Origin: Paralithodes platypus
Taxonomy: Eukaryota > Arthropoda > Malacostraca > Decapoda > Lithodidae
Assembly: GCA_032716605.1 (NCBI GenBank)
Contig: CM064502.1
Coordinates: 56,725,197-56,789,196 of the forward strand
Length of the DNA: 64,000 nt
Direction of reading: 5' to 3'
The notes beneath the pieces are model-generated. The model searched no databases, was not told the origin of the DNA, and saw nothing but the letters and a program-made list of their open reading frames with translations. The position numbers and the translations under genes are program-made. Positions 24,601 through 39,600 of the stretch are shown piece after piece; the first letter of the stretch is position 1; the number at the start of each line of letters is the position of its first letter.

Positions 24601-27600
24601 AGAAGAGAGCTATCCTTATCCTAAATGATGTCCGAAGTTTGCTTGAAAAGTTGATAACTTCGGACATGTATGGATAACTTCGGACATACGGTGTTTCTTA
24701 TGGAAAATGGTTGCTGAGATAACTTCGGACGAACGGAGGAGAACTTCGGACCTACGTTCGTGGCCTTATTTCATTCATTTTTCGGCTCCTACTATTTTAT
24801 ATGAATATTTTATTATTTCTGCTTATTCCTGTCCAATGTTGTTGTTGTTGTTGTTCCCTAAACTGCCTGGCCGAACAGCCCCTAGTCCCTGAGGAAGGCC
24901 ATGGCCACGATCGGGCTTTCCCACAGAGCTCTCATTGAGTGTAGATAGAGTTGTTGGCGTAAGTGGTTGTGTGAAATGCAGTCTTCTATGATGTGTTTAA
25001 TGATATGGGGTGCTGTGTTACATCCCGGGCAGGCGTCGACAACGGAGTCATCCAGTCTCTTCTGATAGCTCAGGAGAGCTGGATGGTGTCCGCATCTCAG
25101 CCTGGCCAGGTGGACTCTGTCCTCGCGAGGAAGGGAGGATTCGGAAGGATAGATTTCGGGAGGTCGTGCATGCAGCTGCGTGTTGTCTGTGAGTGAGTGG
25201 ATGGATCGGTGAGAGATATGAGTATGGATGTGCTTCTGGAAGTTGGTTCGGGGTGGGCAAGGGAGGGAGAGAGGACAATAATTGTGTGTGATACCGTGTG
25301 CTGGGTGTTGTTTTGATATTTCTTGGTGTCTGTGGGTGTGTTGCCATGTAGTTTAGTGGGTGGTCTTGGTTCGTGGAGGCTGCTGCCAGGAATTGAGTGC
25401 CTCTCATGTCCACCTGTCCGATGTTATAGTGGAAAATGCACAGTCAATACTTTTAGGCCTGTATAATCAGTATAGGAGGGGGATATACTGTATACGATGT
25501 TTAACATATATTCTGTTTGGATCTGTTCTCGTTAGGCATTGAGCTCACTCCTAGAAAATATTGAGCAGGAAAAATAACCAATGCTGTCAAATCAATAACT
25601 CTAAAATTAACTAGGCCTAGTGAAAATATATAGGTATGTATAATAGATCAATGCATATACACTTATGAATTTGAGCATTTTTATAGGTATAACGTATTTG
25701 TTGGTGTTTCTTTCGGCAGATAAAAAAAAATTTGGACAAGATGTATGCCTCTCCTAATTTATATATATTATATATCCAGAATTATCCAAAATACATAAAT
25801 CGGTTAGCATAGTATCATATTTTTATGGATTTTTGGACTCCGAGAATGATGATTTGATCTTTTACCACCATGTTAATGATGTACAAGTACTGTATTATGA
25901 ATGATTTTCATAGGGCAAATAATAACAAACGATTGTTTTGTTCCATGTCCGAAGTTACCATGTTTTTTTTTTTTTAAACACAATCGGTTAAATGATACTG
26001 TTCTAGCTAGAGCATTATACAAGTGTAACAAATTTCTTTTGGTGGATGTTGTCTCTGGTAATGTTACTACAAAATGATATCAGTCACAACATCATTCATA
26101 CAAACAAATTTCTTCAGGGTGATAGAAGTTTTGCAGGGTAGCGAAAAATGTACATATTTTCGTCACATATATAATATTTTTTTAGTGTACATATACTCAT
26201 GTCAGTTCCCTAGGACTTTTACATGCTCTTCCTTTGCCATTTCTCTAAACGGACCCCACAAAAAAATAAAAATAAAAATAGTTTCCATTATATAATGACA
26301 ATGTCTAATTACTTATTATCGCCGATGTCCGAAGTTATGACCCAAGTCCGAAGTTACCCCACTTTACGGTACTTGAGAATGTGTGTGCGGAGTTACATGG
26401 AGAGATATACAGACAATTGAGAAAGTACGAGAGCGGTGTGATGTCGATGTGCTGGAAAAAGTGAAAGGGAGGACCTTGAGGTGGTTCGGCAATGTGGAAC
26501 GTAAGGGAAGCGAGAGAATGACTAAGAGTGTAGGCTTTGTGAGTAAGGTGGAAAGATGGAGTTGAGCGGTATATGAGTGAGAGTGGTGTTGGGTGGGAGA
26601 AGAGCCGCCGGTTGACAGAACAGAGGTACATGGAGGCGAATTATTCTTGGCCACTCCTTCGGTAATCAAGGTGTCTGGCAAAGGATGGATAGTTTAATAT
26701 TAAATTTGTATTGACCTCTTCTGTACTGGCGACGTCTTTTTCACTTTACTTTGGCAACTATTAAGACTATTTTATTCAGTTAAAAAAGGGCCTCCAGCAG
26801 TTAACAGGCTTCGAACCATCTCACTTAACCGTTTTTACTACCACAGATCTTTCTTAAACTGCACAAAATGAATAGAAAAATCGCATGACAAACCCTAAAC
26901 TTAGTGGGGTTGTTGTTGTTGTTGTTGTTCCCTAAGCTGCCTGGCCGAACAGCCCCGAGTCCCTGAGAAAGGCCATGGCCACGATCGGGCTTTCCCACAG
27001 AGCTCTCATTGAGTGTAGATTGTGTTGTTGGCGTAAGTGGTTGTGTGAAATGCAGTCTTCTATGATGTGTTTAATGGTATGGGGTGCTGTGTTACATCCC
27101 GGGCAGGCGTCGACAACGGAGTCATCCAGTCTCTTCTGATAGCTCAGGAGAGCTGGATGGTGTCCGCATCTCAGCCTGGCCAGGTGGACTCTGTCCTCGC
27201 GAGGAAGGGAGGATTCGGAAGGATGGATTTCGGGAGGTCGTGCATGCAGCTGTGTGTTGTCTGTGAGTGAGTGGATGGATCGGTGAGAGATATGAGTATG
27301 GATGTGCTTCTGGATGTTGGTTCGGGGTGGGCAGGGAGGGAGAGAGGACAATAATTGTGTGTGATACCGTGTGCTGGGTGTTGTTTTGATATTTCTTGGT
27401 GTCTGTGGGTGTGTTGCCATGTAGTTTAGTGGGTGGTCTTGGTTCGTGGAGGCTGCTGCCAGGAATTGAGTGCCTCTCATGTCCAGATGGTCTTTGACTT
27501 TGAGGATTTTGGTTTCTTGATGTAGGTGATCTGTGGGTGCAGTAGCTGTGCAGCCTGTAATGATCTTCAGGGCTTTGTTTTGAATAGTCTGTAAGGTCTT

Positions 27601-30600
27601 ATGATGTGTTTCAGCTAGGTTAGAAGCCCAGGCTGGGCTTGCGTATTCCATCACTGATCTTATGTATTGTTTATATACTGTGGTGGTAGTTTCTTTGTTG
27701 TGTCCAAATTTTGTGTGAGCAAGTGACCTGAGGGCGTTAAGTCTGGGTGTCAGTTTCTTTTTAATGTTTGTGGTGTGCTGTTTGAATGTCATATGAGTAT
27801 CATATGTTACTCCTAGGATTTTGGGTGTGTGTGTATGTGTTAGGGGTGTGTTGTTTATGGTGAGTTGAGGGATGTATTCGTGTTCTCCTGTCCAACTTGT
27901 GAGCAGGGTTGCGGTGGATTTGGCTGGGGCTAGATTAAGTCTGTTTGTAGTGCACCAGCCATGTAGTGTGTTGAGATAGGGTTGAAGGAGATCTGTTGCT
28001 CTTTTTGGGTCATGGTGTGTGCATGTGAGTGTTATGTCATCTGCATAGGAGGCTAAGTTTATTTGGGGCGTATTGGGTGTAGTTATATCGTGCATGTACA
28101 GATTGAAGAGTGCGGGCGATAGGACGGATCCTTGTGGGACTCGTTTGGAAAGTTTCTGATTTTAGATGACTGACCGGCAAAAGATACGTGTGCACATCTG
28201 CCTGCTAGGAAGTTGGCCAGCCACCGTTTTGTGTTGTTGTGCATGTTTGTGTTGTAGATTTTGTTTGTTAGGTTGTGGCGGGGGATGGCATCGAAGGCTT
28301 TACTAATGTCGAGTGTGGCTAATAGTGATCTGTGTGGTGGTCTAGCTGAATTGATGCCGTCGAAAGCTCTTTGTGTAAGGTCTGTGAGAAGACCTTAGTG
28401 GGGTAAATGGGTATGCATTCTGGGACCAGCCAAAACCCAAACCCAAATGCCTAAAAACCTATATTATAATAAATCGGGGCATCGGATAGCGAGGGAGATA
28501 TGTACAGTCATGTACAGTACTCCTTTATTTATCTATTTTCTGTTTGTTGTGTGTAGGCAGATGTAGAAAAGGCCGTGGCTGCCGCTCGATCAGCCTTCCA
28601 ACTTAACTCTGAGTGGAGACAGATGGACGGATCGCAGCGAGGACGTCTCATCTACCGTCTGGCGGACCTCATTGAGCGGGACCAGGTCTATCTTGCGGTA
28701 AGATGCACTATTCTTATTACTGTATTTGTAATATTTTTTCACCAACCAACTTTACTTCTAAACTCAATTAATGAAATCAACAAATACATGTGGCACTCCA
28801 AGGACTCGAACCGAAGATACTCGCACCGAAATTACGCGCATTTATGCATTACACTACTGTATAAAGACCATTATTATTGGTATTATTATTGGCATTACCC
28901 GATTGTGTTCTCAACCTTTAACTGTGTCTATTTTGTAATGGTTTAAATGCTTTTGTTCTGGGTGTGGTGTCCCGAGTTCAAATCCTGGGAGGACCATATG
29001 CTTTCATTAGTTTATTAAAGTACATTGGGGTTTGTAATGGATGATTAATGTTAAGAACGGGGTGTTCCTTAAGTCTGTTTATTTTCAGTCGAGGCTAAAT
29101 TGACATGACCTCATCTTGATTACTCGGCTATTATGACGATTTTGAAGCAACATCTGTTAATTATGAAAACTCGGTATTTATATGAGTCAGAGACGCAGCT
29201 GTTTCATATTTTTCCATTAACTATCGAGAAATCAATTGCTAAGGGATTCAATTTACCATCAGCTGAGAAAAAACAGACTGTAGTAGTAATAGTTAATTTT
29301 TAGTTCTGTTTTATAATTACTGCTTTCTGTAATTATCTTGTTCTAAATAGACTTCTCAATTTATCTTATGGTAAGAAGGGTTAATTATATATATATTTTT
29401 TATTTATAGATACAGTATTTCCTTTCATTATTTACAGTTTATTTGAATGTTTATAGGCCTATCCGACTCATTGCTTAGATACGGTCTAGTTGATGATTTT
29501 AATGTACTGTACACTTTGAGGGATATACTGTGTACTTTAATATATACATACTGTACATGCATAAATTTAAAGACCGAGTGCTCCATACGAAGCGTGGTTC
29601 TAGTCTCGTATCTTAACCCTTTCACGTTTTTATGACGCAGCGGTTGCCAGATTAGCAACAATAAATAGTTCTCACTCTTATAATTACCTCTCTAAAATTA
29701 GTTTTCTGCCCACAGCTAACTCAAAGACAACTGCAGAGGTTGAAGTACCGGTAACTAAACTAAGGGTTTCTAAATACCCCTGATGGTAACAAAGGCTTTA
29801 AAGTATCCCTAATAGGCTCAAAATTGCATCAAGAACGTGAGAGGGTTAATGGCGGTGCCCTAGGCAGCCTTGTTTAGAGCTGCCTCACTTGTCAGTTTTA
29901 TTTTTATTTTTTGTATTATTATTATTATTATTATTATTATTTTTATTTTTAAGATGAGACCGTAAGGTCTGATCCCACATCTTTCTTGGTCTGCCCCTTT
30001 GGTGCAGCTCACAGACTGGCATCTTTTCACCCAACTTAGTTCATCCATCCTCTCCACATGTCCAAACTATCAAAGCCTACTATACCTTGTTGTTGTTGTT
30101 CCCCAAGCTGCCTGGCCGAACAGCCCCAAGGCCCCGAGCAAGGCCAAGGCCATAACCGAGCGCCCCCACAGAACCCTCCCTGCCGACCACAATAAAGCCT
30201 GGGTGACCGAAGCCACTCCATGGCGAGGAGCTGAGGAGGGTGCGGAAACGCCCGGGAAACCAAAGCCCCACCCAGGGCCCTGTGCCCCTCAGCAATTATG
30301 AAGAGAAAGTTGAGGGGCAAAGGAAATATGTTACACTTTGGCTTCCAATCTTGGTAGATTGGGAGGTCAATCCACGGAAAAGACGCCGTCACTTGAGATC
30401 TAGAAAATATTTAAGTAAAAGGAACAGTCAGAGTAAGCTATGGGTATGGCAGAGATCGCTCAGTTCTCACTCTGATAGACCAGCCCATCACCACATGACT
30501 AGAACCCAATCCTCTCAGCATCAGCTAGGAAAGGTCCTAGAAAGCCGCCTTTAGCGGGGGGATGGCTCCCCTATTTCAACCCCTTTCGGGGATGGGCACC

Positions 30601-33600
30601 CGCCTTTCGGGGATGGGCACCCGCCTTTCGGGGATGTGCACCCGCCCAACAACTATACCTTGTTCAAAGTATTGTATGCCCAAACTCTTGCACATTTCTA
30701 TATTCTATTTGTATATGCTCAGGACTTTTCTCTTGCACATTAATCACTAAAATTAATCTCTCGAAAGACTAGAGCAGTAAAGCTAATATTTCTAGCATTT
30801 GGGAAATTTACAGCCCATTTCATTTGTTCTAGCCCATTTTGGGTTACAGAGGTTAGGGTTCACAATTTCTGGACTATTCGTTTGGTATGCATCTCATGAC
30901 CTATACTCTTGATACCCAACAGTCTCCTCAGCTCTTCACGAGGTGTCCTATCTTCCAGTTTGGCACCGCACAGACCTTGAATTAGACCTTTAACATTCTG
31001 CACTATTTTTCCATAAACATTTAAAAACTTATTATTTTTTATAATGTAAAATTTGCATGCAGGTCCTCCAGGCTTGTACTACTGTACTGTACAAATACTG
31101 TGAGGGCTGTAATTGATCTATACACTAACGCTCTAACCATTCTGGAAGTGGGTCGAAATCTTATGATAATATCTCAGATGTAAGTTTCACCGGATTCATT
31201 CCGTTCACAATAGATTATTTACAGCTCACCAGTGTAAAGATTGTTTTTTGGTAGAGTGTACAGTACAGTAGTAAGATCAGTATACCGGTACTGTACTTTT
31301 TATTTTGCTAAAGCGTTTTTTCCACATAGCAATGTTGAGAAGTTCTTTTGCATTTATATTGTCTTGTCCTAGTTTTTGTTAGTTTATTTTGCAAGTTTTA
31401 CATTTGAATTACTAATTATCCTTTGTTATACTAGAGCTTGGAGACCCTGGACAATGGTAAGCCATACTCGGCCTCGTTCAGCGTGGATGTACAACTAACC
31501 ATCAAAAACTTGCGTTACTTTGCTGGATGGGCGGACAAGATCCACGGCCTTACCATTCCCACTGATGGACCGCACTTTGCCTACACCCGCCATGAGCCTA
31601 TCGGCGTGTGTGGTCAGATCATCCCATGGAACTTTCCGCTACTTATGTTGGCTTGGAAGTTTGGCCCCGCTCTAGCTACAGGTTGGTTACATTTCAGAAG
31701 TGTGATCTTGTTTTGTATTGTTTTTCTGATGTATTGTGAAGTCTCTGTTCGGGCTCTGTCTCGAGTCAGCCACACCCGTAAAAAAAAAAAAAACAAAAAA
31801 AAAAAATTGGGGAAGGCTGGAGTACTGTTCTGTATATACATACATTTCTTAGTTTCTTACAGTAGATCCTCTGTAAAAAGGCAAACTAGGCCTGTGTATC
31901 CATCTCGGTACCAGTACTTGCACTGCTGCGGTCGTTCACGGTGTTGGCGGCGGCGGTAGCAGACTCAAAATTTTTACTATTCTGTATTTTTGCTTTATAA
32001 TCAAACTTCAAATCTTGTCTTCCCCATGCTTTTCAAGATTACTTTCAAACTCCCTTATTGATTCGGAATCGACTACATACTGGGGTAGTGCGTTCCACTC
32101 ATTTACCACTCTATCACAAAATGAGTTCTTTGCCTTCTCAAGCCTATTTCTTTCTTTGTAAAATTTTCTTTGAGTGTCCTCTCGTTCTTGTTCCCTCCCG
32201 CATCAAGAAGATACCTTCACACACATCCTCATCATACTTTCCTGACACTATCGTAAAAGTCTCTATCATATCCCCTCTCTTTCTCCTATATGCCAGTGTC
32301 GGAAGCCCCAGTGTCCTCAACCTCTGCTCATAGCCCGCATTCTTCAACGTTGGTACTAGCTTGCTAGCTCTCCTCTGCACTTTCTCCACTGCTTCTATAT
32401 CCTTTACCATATATGGAGCCCACACCTGGTTTGCATATACCAGGTGCGGCCTAACCAGCGCTGTATAGAGATTCCTGAAGATTTCTTCGTCAAGTGACAC
32501 AAGTGTCCTTATCAGCCCTACAATTCTATTGGCTTTGTTTATCTTTTCCGCTAAATGTTCTGAGAAATTTAACTTATTGTCTATCACTACTCCTATATCC
32601 TTTTCTGCATTCACTTCCTCCATCGCTTCATACATACTGTATCCTACCTTGTCTATCTTGCTTGTCCCAATCCGCATGTACTTGCATTTTTTTGGATGAA
32701 AAGGCATTAACCAATGCTCAGACCATCCCTTCATGCCCTCCACATCTCCTTGAAGCAAACTCACATCTTCCTTACTTCTCACTCTTCTATACAGCTTAGT
32801 GTCGTCCGCATACAGGTATACCTCACTTCCATTAGTTATAACTTCAGGTAAGTCGTTGATAAATATAACGAACAGTAGTGGTCCCAACACAGATCCCTGA
32901 GGAACCCCACTTGTAATTTCCCTCCACCCCGACCCTATTCCATTCACCAGCACCCTCTGTCAACGATCTTTCAGGAAGGCCTCTATCCACTTCACACATT
33001 TCTCCCCTATATTATAGCTTCTAACTTTCTCTATTAACCTTTTATGTGGGACCTTATCGAAGGCCTTCATAAAATCACAATATACCACGTCTATTACATC
33101 ACTATCCTCTAGAATTTGCATCCAATCATCTACCACCTTAATTAGCTGTAGTACCGTCGACCTCCCCGGCAAGAATCCGAACTGTCTCCCACTGAAAAGT
33201 TGGTTTGATTTCATATGCTCCATTATTCCTTCTCTAATTACAGTTTCCATTAGTTTACACACAACACTTGTCAAACTGGCTGGTCTATAATTTCCTGGGT
33301 CATTTCTCTTTCCCTTCTTAAATATAGCTGTTATGTTCGCCTCTCTCCAGTCCATCGGGATTTGTCCTGTATTAAACGATACCTCATATAACATTTTCAA
33401 TGGCTACTAACATCTCACCTCCTTCCTTTATGATTCTTGGGTGTATCCCATCCGGTCCCGGGGACTTATGTTAATTTTGTCTATAGCCCTTCTTATTCTA
33501 GCATGGGAAAACTCTATTAGTTCTAGTGCAGGTGCCTGTTTGATGGGAATATTTGGCACTGCATCATCCGACTCTACTGTTAGTACCCCCCCAAAGTATT

Positions 33601-36600
33601 TCCCCAGCACCTCTGCTTTCTCCTTATCCGTCTCCACTCTACTCCCATCATCCAACCCCCCTACCAGCTCTGGGATCCCTACTCTTCTTGTTAACTTTTC
33701 CTGAATGTACTTCCAGAATATTTTTGGATTATCCTTCAAGTTTCTTGCAATCTCTCTCTCCCTTTCCTTTACCCCCCTCCTTGTCTCCCACCTTATTTTA
33801 TTGTTTATCTGTCTATGTTCCAAATCCACTACTTTAGCTTCTATACTAGACCCCCTGTTCTTTTTTAACACTTTTAATCTATCCCACAATCATTTCTTTC
33901 TTCTTATCAAAGTCCACAGCTTTCTTTTCATTGGTAATTCTGGGTTCGTTCTTTTCCTCAATTTTGTTTTATCCTTATATTCCCTTACTGGTACACATTT
34001 GGATACAACATCCTCCAGTTTGACTCTAAACTTCCTCCACATTTCTTCAGCATCTTCACCGTTCAAGTATTCCCCCCAGTCAATGTCCAGACACCTTCTC
34101 AGCAGCTCATAACCTGCTCTGTCATACATGTATATTTTTATATTGCTTCTATCATCCCTCTCTGTTTTAATATTACAACTAAAACTTATACAGGCATGGT
34201 CACTACGACCTATAGGGCTATCCACATTGACATGTTCCACTATATCTTCCTCATTGCTAAAAATTAAACTCAAGACGACTCAAGACACAGCAAGAATAGG
34301 GACAACACAAAACAATGCACAAACAAAAACAAAATACAAATTCACACACTAAAACTATAATATGTTGTAGGTTGTACAGTAGTTGTAACTTCCTGCTTAG
34401 ACACAGCTTTCCAAAACATAGGCTAGAAGAATCATAGAATGCCAAGGTCAGATAATTATTTAATGTGCATCCTGTTGTACAATCCTAAACTGCAATGTCT
34501 GAGACCCGGACTTGTGGAGCGTATCGTTTCTGGACGACCGCCCCCTTAACTATCACAAGGCCACATACATATGAACACACTGTTGAACCAATAGATACCT
34601 CACTCAGTCTGCCATGTAAAATTATAATGCTTTTGCTATGCTATGATCCACATTCATATATTTATGAATATACAAATGACAAAAATACCTTTATTACATT
34701 CCATTACGTATCTACAGTAAATACGGACACAAATATTACCATAGGTTTTAAGAAATTTACAATGAAAATAAATACTTGCACAGTGAATGAACATGATTTA
34801 GGTGTGTGGGTGTGTGTGTGATCCACCCCCAGAAAACAAAAACATAGAAAAAATGGGGAATGGGCCTGAGTAAATAGATAAGACTTATTTTAAATTTTGA
34901 TCTGATAAGCTGCCAGACCAGTGTTGAGGGAAGAAACGCTAGTGCTCTTAATGAATGACTGGAATATATATACTGTACTGTATATATTTAATGAATACTA
35001 AAACTCTTTCTTCTTATGATTGGTTTCACAACGTAAATGGCCACAGGCCATTTTGATATGTTAACCTAATCAAACTTAATTTAACCTAAACCAGTCCAAA
35101 CCAAGCATAATCTAAGCTAACCTGGAGGATGTTTAGGAAAGTGGCTATTTTAGTTTTGTAGGTGTTCTGGTTGTGATAATTTAAGAGTGTAACCATTTTA
35201 GCCTGATTCCACATTAACCCCTTCTGTACTGGTGACTTCATTTTGTTATGTTCTGGCAAGTATTATATTTTCTTTTAGGGTCTCCAGCAATTAACAGGCT
35301 TCCGACTCTCACTTAACCCATTTTACTACCTTAGATCCTTCTGAATTTTCACTTAATCTTCTAAATATTCATATTTGTTTTCACCAACTCGCCAATTAAT
35401 TTACAAACACTAATGAAATCGTTGAAAGTGATGAATACATGTGGTACTCCAAGGACTCGAACCTAGGATACTCACACCTAAATTCCGCACACTAAGCATT
35501 AGGCTATCAAAAATAAAATACAAATTTAAAACTTGCAAACTAAACAAACCAAAACTGGGACAAAGGCAAAATAACTAATCAAAATCGCTATGTGGAAACA
35601 ACGCTTACTAAAATAAAATCTATGAAATAAAAGAACACGTTGCCGGTACAGAAGGGGTTAAATAATAAACTTTTTTTGTACAGGAAACACGGTGGTGATG
35701 AAGCTTGCGGAACAGACCCCTCTGACTGGTTTATACATTGGGAAGTTGGTGGCGGAGGCAGGGTTCCCAGCGGGGGTTGTCAACATTATACCAGGTTTTG
35801 GTCCAACAGCTGGGGCAGCTATTTCATCACATATGGATGTTGATAAAGTGGCCTTCACTGGATCTACAGAGGTTAGCTACTACTGTACTACTACTAATAA
35901 TAATTTGATCTTTTCTCTTTCAAAAGTGCCCGTTCTTTCACTTAATTAAAATGTAAAACTTGCAAACCAAAACTGGGACAAAGACAATATAAATTCAAAA
36001 CAACTTATATCAAAATCACTACTATAAAACAATTTACAACACTGAGACACCAGTTGAGAAGAACCTCAATGCCAAGTATTTACAAAACATCGACTAAGTC
36101 CTGTAGCACTAGCTGTCAGTCAGGACACTTCTTTGGCGATCATCATTTTTCAAGAAACTTTTTCAGCTCCCTCTTGAAGGATTTAACGGAGGTTAATTGC
36201 TTTATGGCAAGCAGTAGTTTGTTAAATTTATTACTGTATATATATTTTTACTGTATATATTTGTTTACTGTATATATGGATGGAGTTATGAAAGAAATAC
36301 TATCAAGAGCAGTGGATGTTGGTGTATCGCTGAAAAGGGAGGGAATTGAGTGGAAGCTACCTATACTGCTGTTTGCGGATGATACAGTTCTGATGAGTGA
36401 TAATGAATGGGAGTTGCAGGGTCTGGTAAATGAGTTTGGAACAGTGTGCGAAAAACGGAATTTGAAGGTAAATACGGGGAAGAGCAAGGTTATGGTCTTC
36501 GAAAGGGGTGAAGTCACAGAGTGTGAGGTGAAGCTGAACGGTCAGGCTATGGAGATCGTCAACTCTTTTAAGTATCTGGGTAGTGTGTTGAGTAAAGATG

Positions 36601-39600
36601 GGACTATGGATGAAGAGGTGCGGGAGAGGGTACAACAGGGGAAGAGGGTTGTAGGAACGCTAAAAGCAGTAACAAGAAATAGGGTGGTCAGTATGGAAGT
36701 GAAGAAGTCCTTGCATGACAGTGTGGTAATCCCGACACTGACTTACGGAAGCGAAGCATGGACGTTGGTTGAGAGACTCGGACCAAGAGTGAGAGCAGTG
36801 GAAATTAATTACTTAAGGAGTGCGTGCGGAGTTACATGGAGGGATAGACAGACTAATGAGGAAGTAAGAAGGAGGTGTGGTGTGGAGGTAGATGTGCTGG
36901 AAAGTGTGAAAAGGAACAACTTGAGATGGTTCGGCCATATGGAACTTATGGAAAACGAGAGAATGACTAAGAGGGTGTACGAGAGCGAGGTGGAGGGACA
37001 GAGGGGGAGAGGTAGACCGAATATGAGGTGGAAGGATGGAGTGAGGAACTACATGAACGAAGGCGGTGCTGGTTGGGGGGAGGGGCGTCGACTGACTGGG
37101 GACAGAGGTGCATGGGGGCGGTTCGTTCGTGGCCACCCCTTCGGGGATCACGGCGTCAGGCAATAGATAGATAGATAGATATATATATATGTTTATCTTT
37201 TGCTATGACTTGATTCTTTGATAAACAAAAAAATAGTTCTACTTGCTCTAATTTGAAGTTAGTGCTTGAAATTCATAGAATTGTTCATAAACCAGGTGAT
37301 TAACCCACGAAATCCGGGGGCTTCATATGAACCCAATCGCTGTGTCCGGGGGGCCCTTTTGGTACAGGCAAACTTCATAATTCAGTAGCTGCTGATTGAG
37401 ACTACCTAGAGCAGTCATTTGTTTTGCAAATTATAGAAAATTTTGTTGTCTGTAGAATGCCGTTGAGATGACATTGCTACGACGCGTGGTTGGCGTGATG
37501 ATTTTAGCAGCGATTTATAGCCGCTCATTTTGCCTCGTAAGAGGCCTCCCGGATTCCTGCCAATTTTTGTTTTTGCCTCATATGAGGCCTCCCGGTTTCC
37601 GAGGGTTAAAGGGAAATTACCAAAGATGTGATAACAAAAATGATAGCCAGAAACTATTACAGGCTAGACATTAAAATGTAAAACTTGCAAAACAAACTAA
37701 AACAGGAACTGCACAATATAAAGACATGAGTTTTAATCATGATCTTTGGAAATTTTGGATAAACTATTTTTATGAATATACATTTTTCCCTCTATATAGA
37801 GCTAAATATGTTTACAAATGGCCAAATATACATTTTTCAATACATTTATACCCTTTTTAGACAGTTTTAACTTGGTTATCATCTAATTAAAGTGTTGTCT
37901 ACTTCTGAGGGGTTGAATTGATGCAAATAAGTACTCGGAGAGGACTCGATAAGTGAAAATTAGTGAAAAATAGGGATAACAATAATATTATTTAACTGAA
38001 GTGGTAACAGAAAAAGACACTACCCTAACTTCACACCAGAAATTCAAAACCTCATCAGACAACGCGACATACTGAAACACTCCCCAGCACCCCACACACA
38101 AGACATCACACAACAAATTCAAGCACTCAACACCCAAACTAACAACAAAATACAAGAACAACAAAAACTAAAATGGAATAACTTCCTACAAACACTTGAT
38201 CACAAAACAAACTCCAAAAAACTCTACAAAACACTAAACAGCATCACACTTTCCAACAGCAACACAACACAATCACATGCTGTAATCACAACAACAGACT
38301 CTACTCCTTCATGTAAACAACAAGCAAACACTCTCATCAATCACTTCTCACATGTCAGCCACCTAAAACCTCACAAAGACGACCGACGTGTCATCCGACG
38401 TAAGAGACAATTCCCCACAGACCCTGACTATACACCCTTCACCAATCACCAGACAAAGCATATCATCAACAATCTCAAGCACTCACCCGCCTGTGGCCTA
38501 GACAACATAAGCAACATACACCTCAGACACCTGGGACCACAAGGCATACAAGCACTCACTAACATATCAAACTACAGCTATTCACACAACACAATACCAG
38601 ACATTTGGAAGCATGGTATCATCATCACATTCCCCAAACCCAACAAAGACCCCACGCTACCCTCCTCGCACCGCCCCATCACACTCCTTTGCTCCCCTCC
38701 AAAGTCATGGAACGCCTAGTATTACAACTAATTACACCTGACCTACCCTAGCTCCAACACAACATGGCTTTAGGCCACTGCACTCCACAAACACTCTTCT
38801 CACAGACCTTACACAAAGAGCTTTTGACGGCATCAACTCAGCTAGACCACCACACAGATCACTATTAGCCACACTCGACATTAGTAAAGCCTTCGATGCC
38901 ATCCCCCGCCACAACCTAACAAACAAAATCTACAACACAAACATGCACAACAACACAAAAAGGTGGCTGGCCAACTTCCTAGCAGGCAGATGTGCACACG
39001 TATCTTTTGCCGGTCAGTCATCTAAAATCAGAAACTTTCCAAACGGAGTCCCACAAGGATCCGTCCTATCGCCTGCACTCTTCAATCTATACATGCATGA
39101 TATAACTACACCCAATACGCCCCAAATAAACTTAGCCTCCTATGCAGACGACATAACACTCACATGCACACACCATGACCCAAAAAGAGCAACAGATCTC
39201 CTTCAACCCTATCTCAACACACTACATGGCTGGTGCACTACAAACAGACTTAATCTAGCCCCAGCCAAATCCACCGCAACCCTGCTCACAAGCTGGACAG
39301 GAGAACACGAATACATCCCTCAACTCACCATAAACAACACACCCCTAACACATACACACACACCCAAAATCCTAGGAGTAACATATGATACTCATATGAC
39401 ATTCAAACAGCACACCACAAACATTAAAAAGAAACTGACACTCAGACTTAACGCCCTCAGGTCACTTGCTCACACAAAATTTGGACACAACAAAGAAACT
39501 ACCACCACAGTATATAAACAATACATAAGATCAGTGATGGAATACGCAAGCCCAGCCTGGGCTTCTAACCTAGCTGAAACACATCATAAGACCTTACAGA

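Noticed and set aside
28575..28946. Open frame continuing past ALDH2-like exon 3
   Set aside because: Homology stops at the GTAAGA donor at 28698. The rest is intron and reversed SINE-a.
30080..30554. Overlapping open frames on both strands (also at 11634-11912, 53100-53502 and 59762-60413)
   Set aside because: They coincide with copies of the GC-rich SINE-J. Several frames on both strands are open at once, which points to base composition rather than coding.
31438..31959. Open frame running past exon 4
   Set aside because: ALDH similarity ends at ALATG. The extension is SINE-C, an A-run and a LINE tail.
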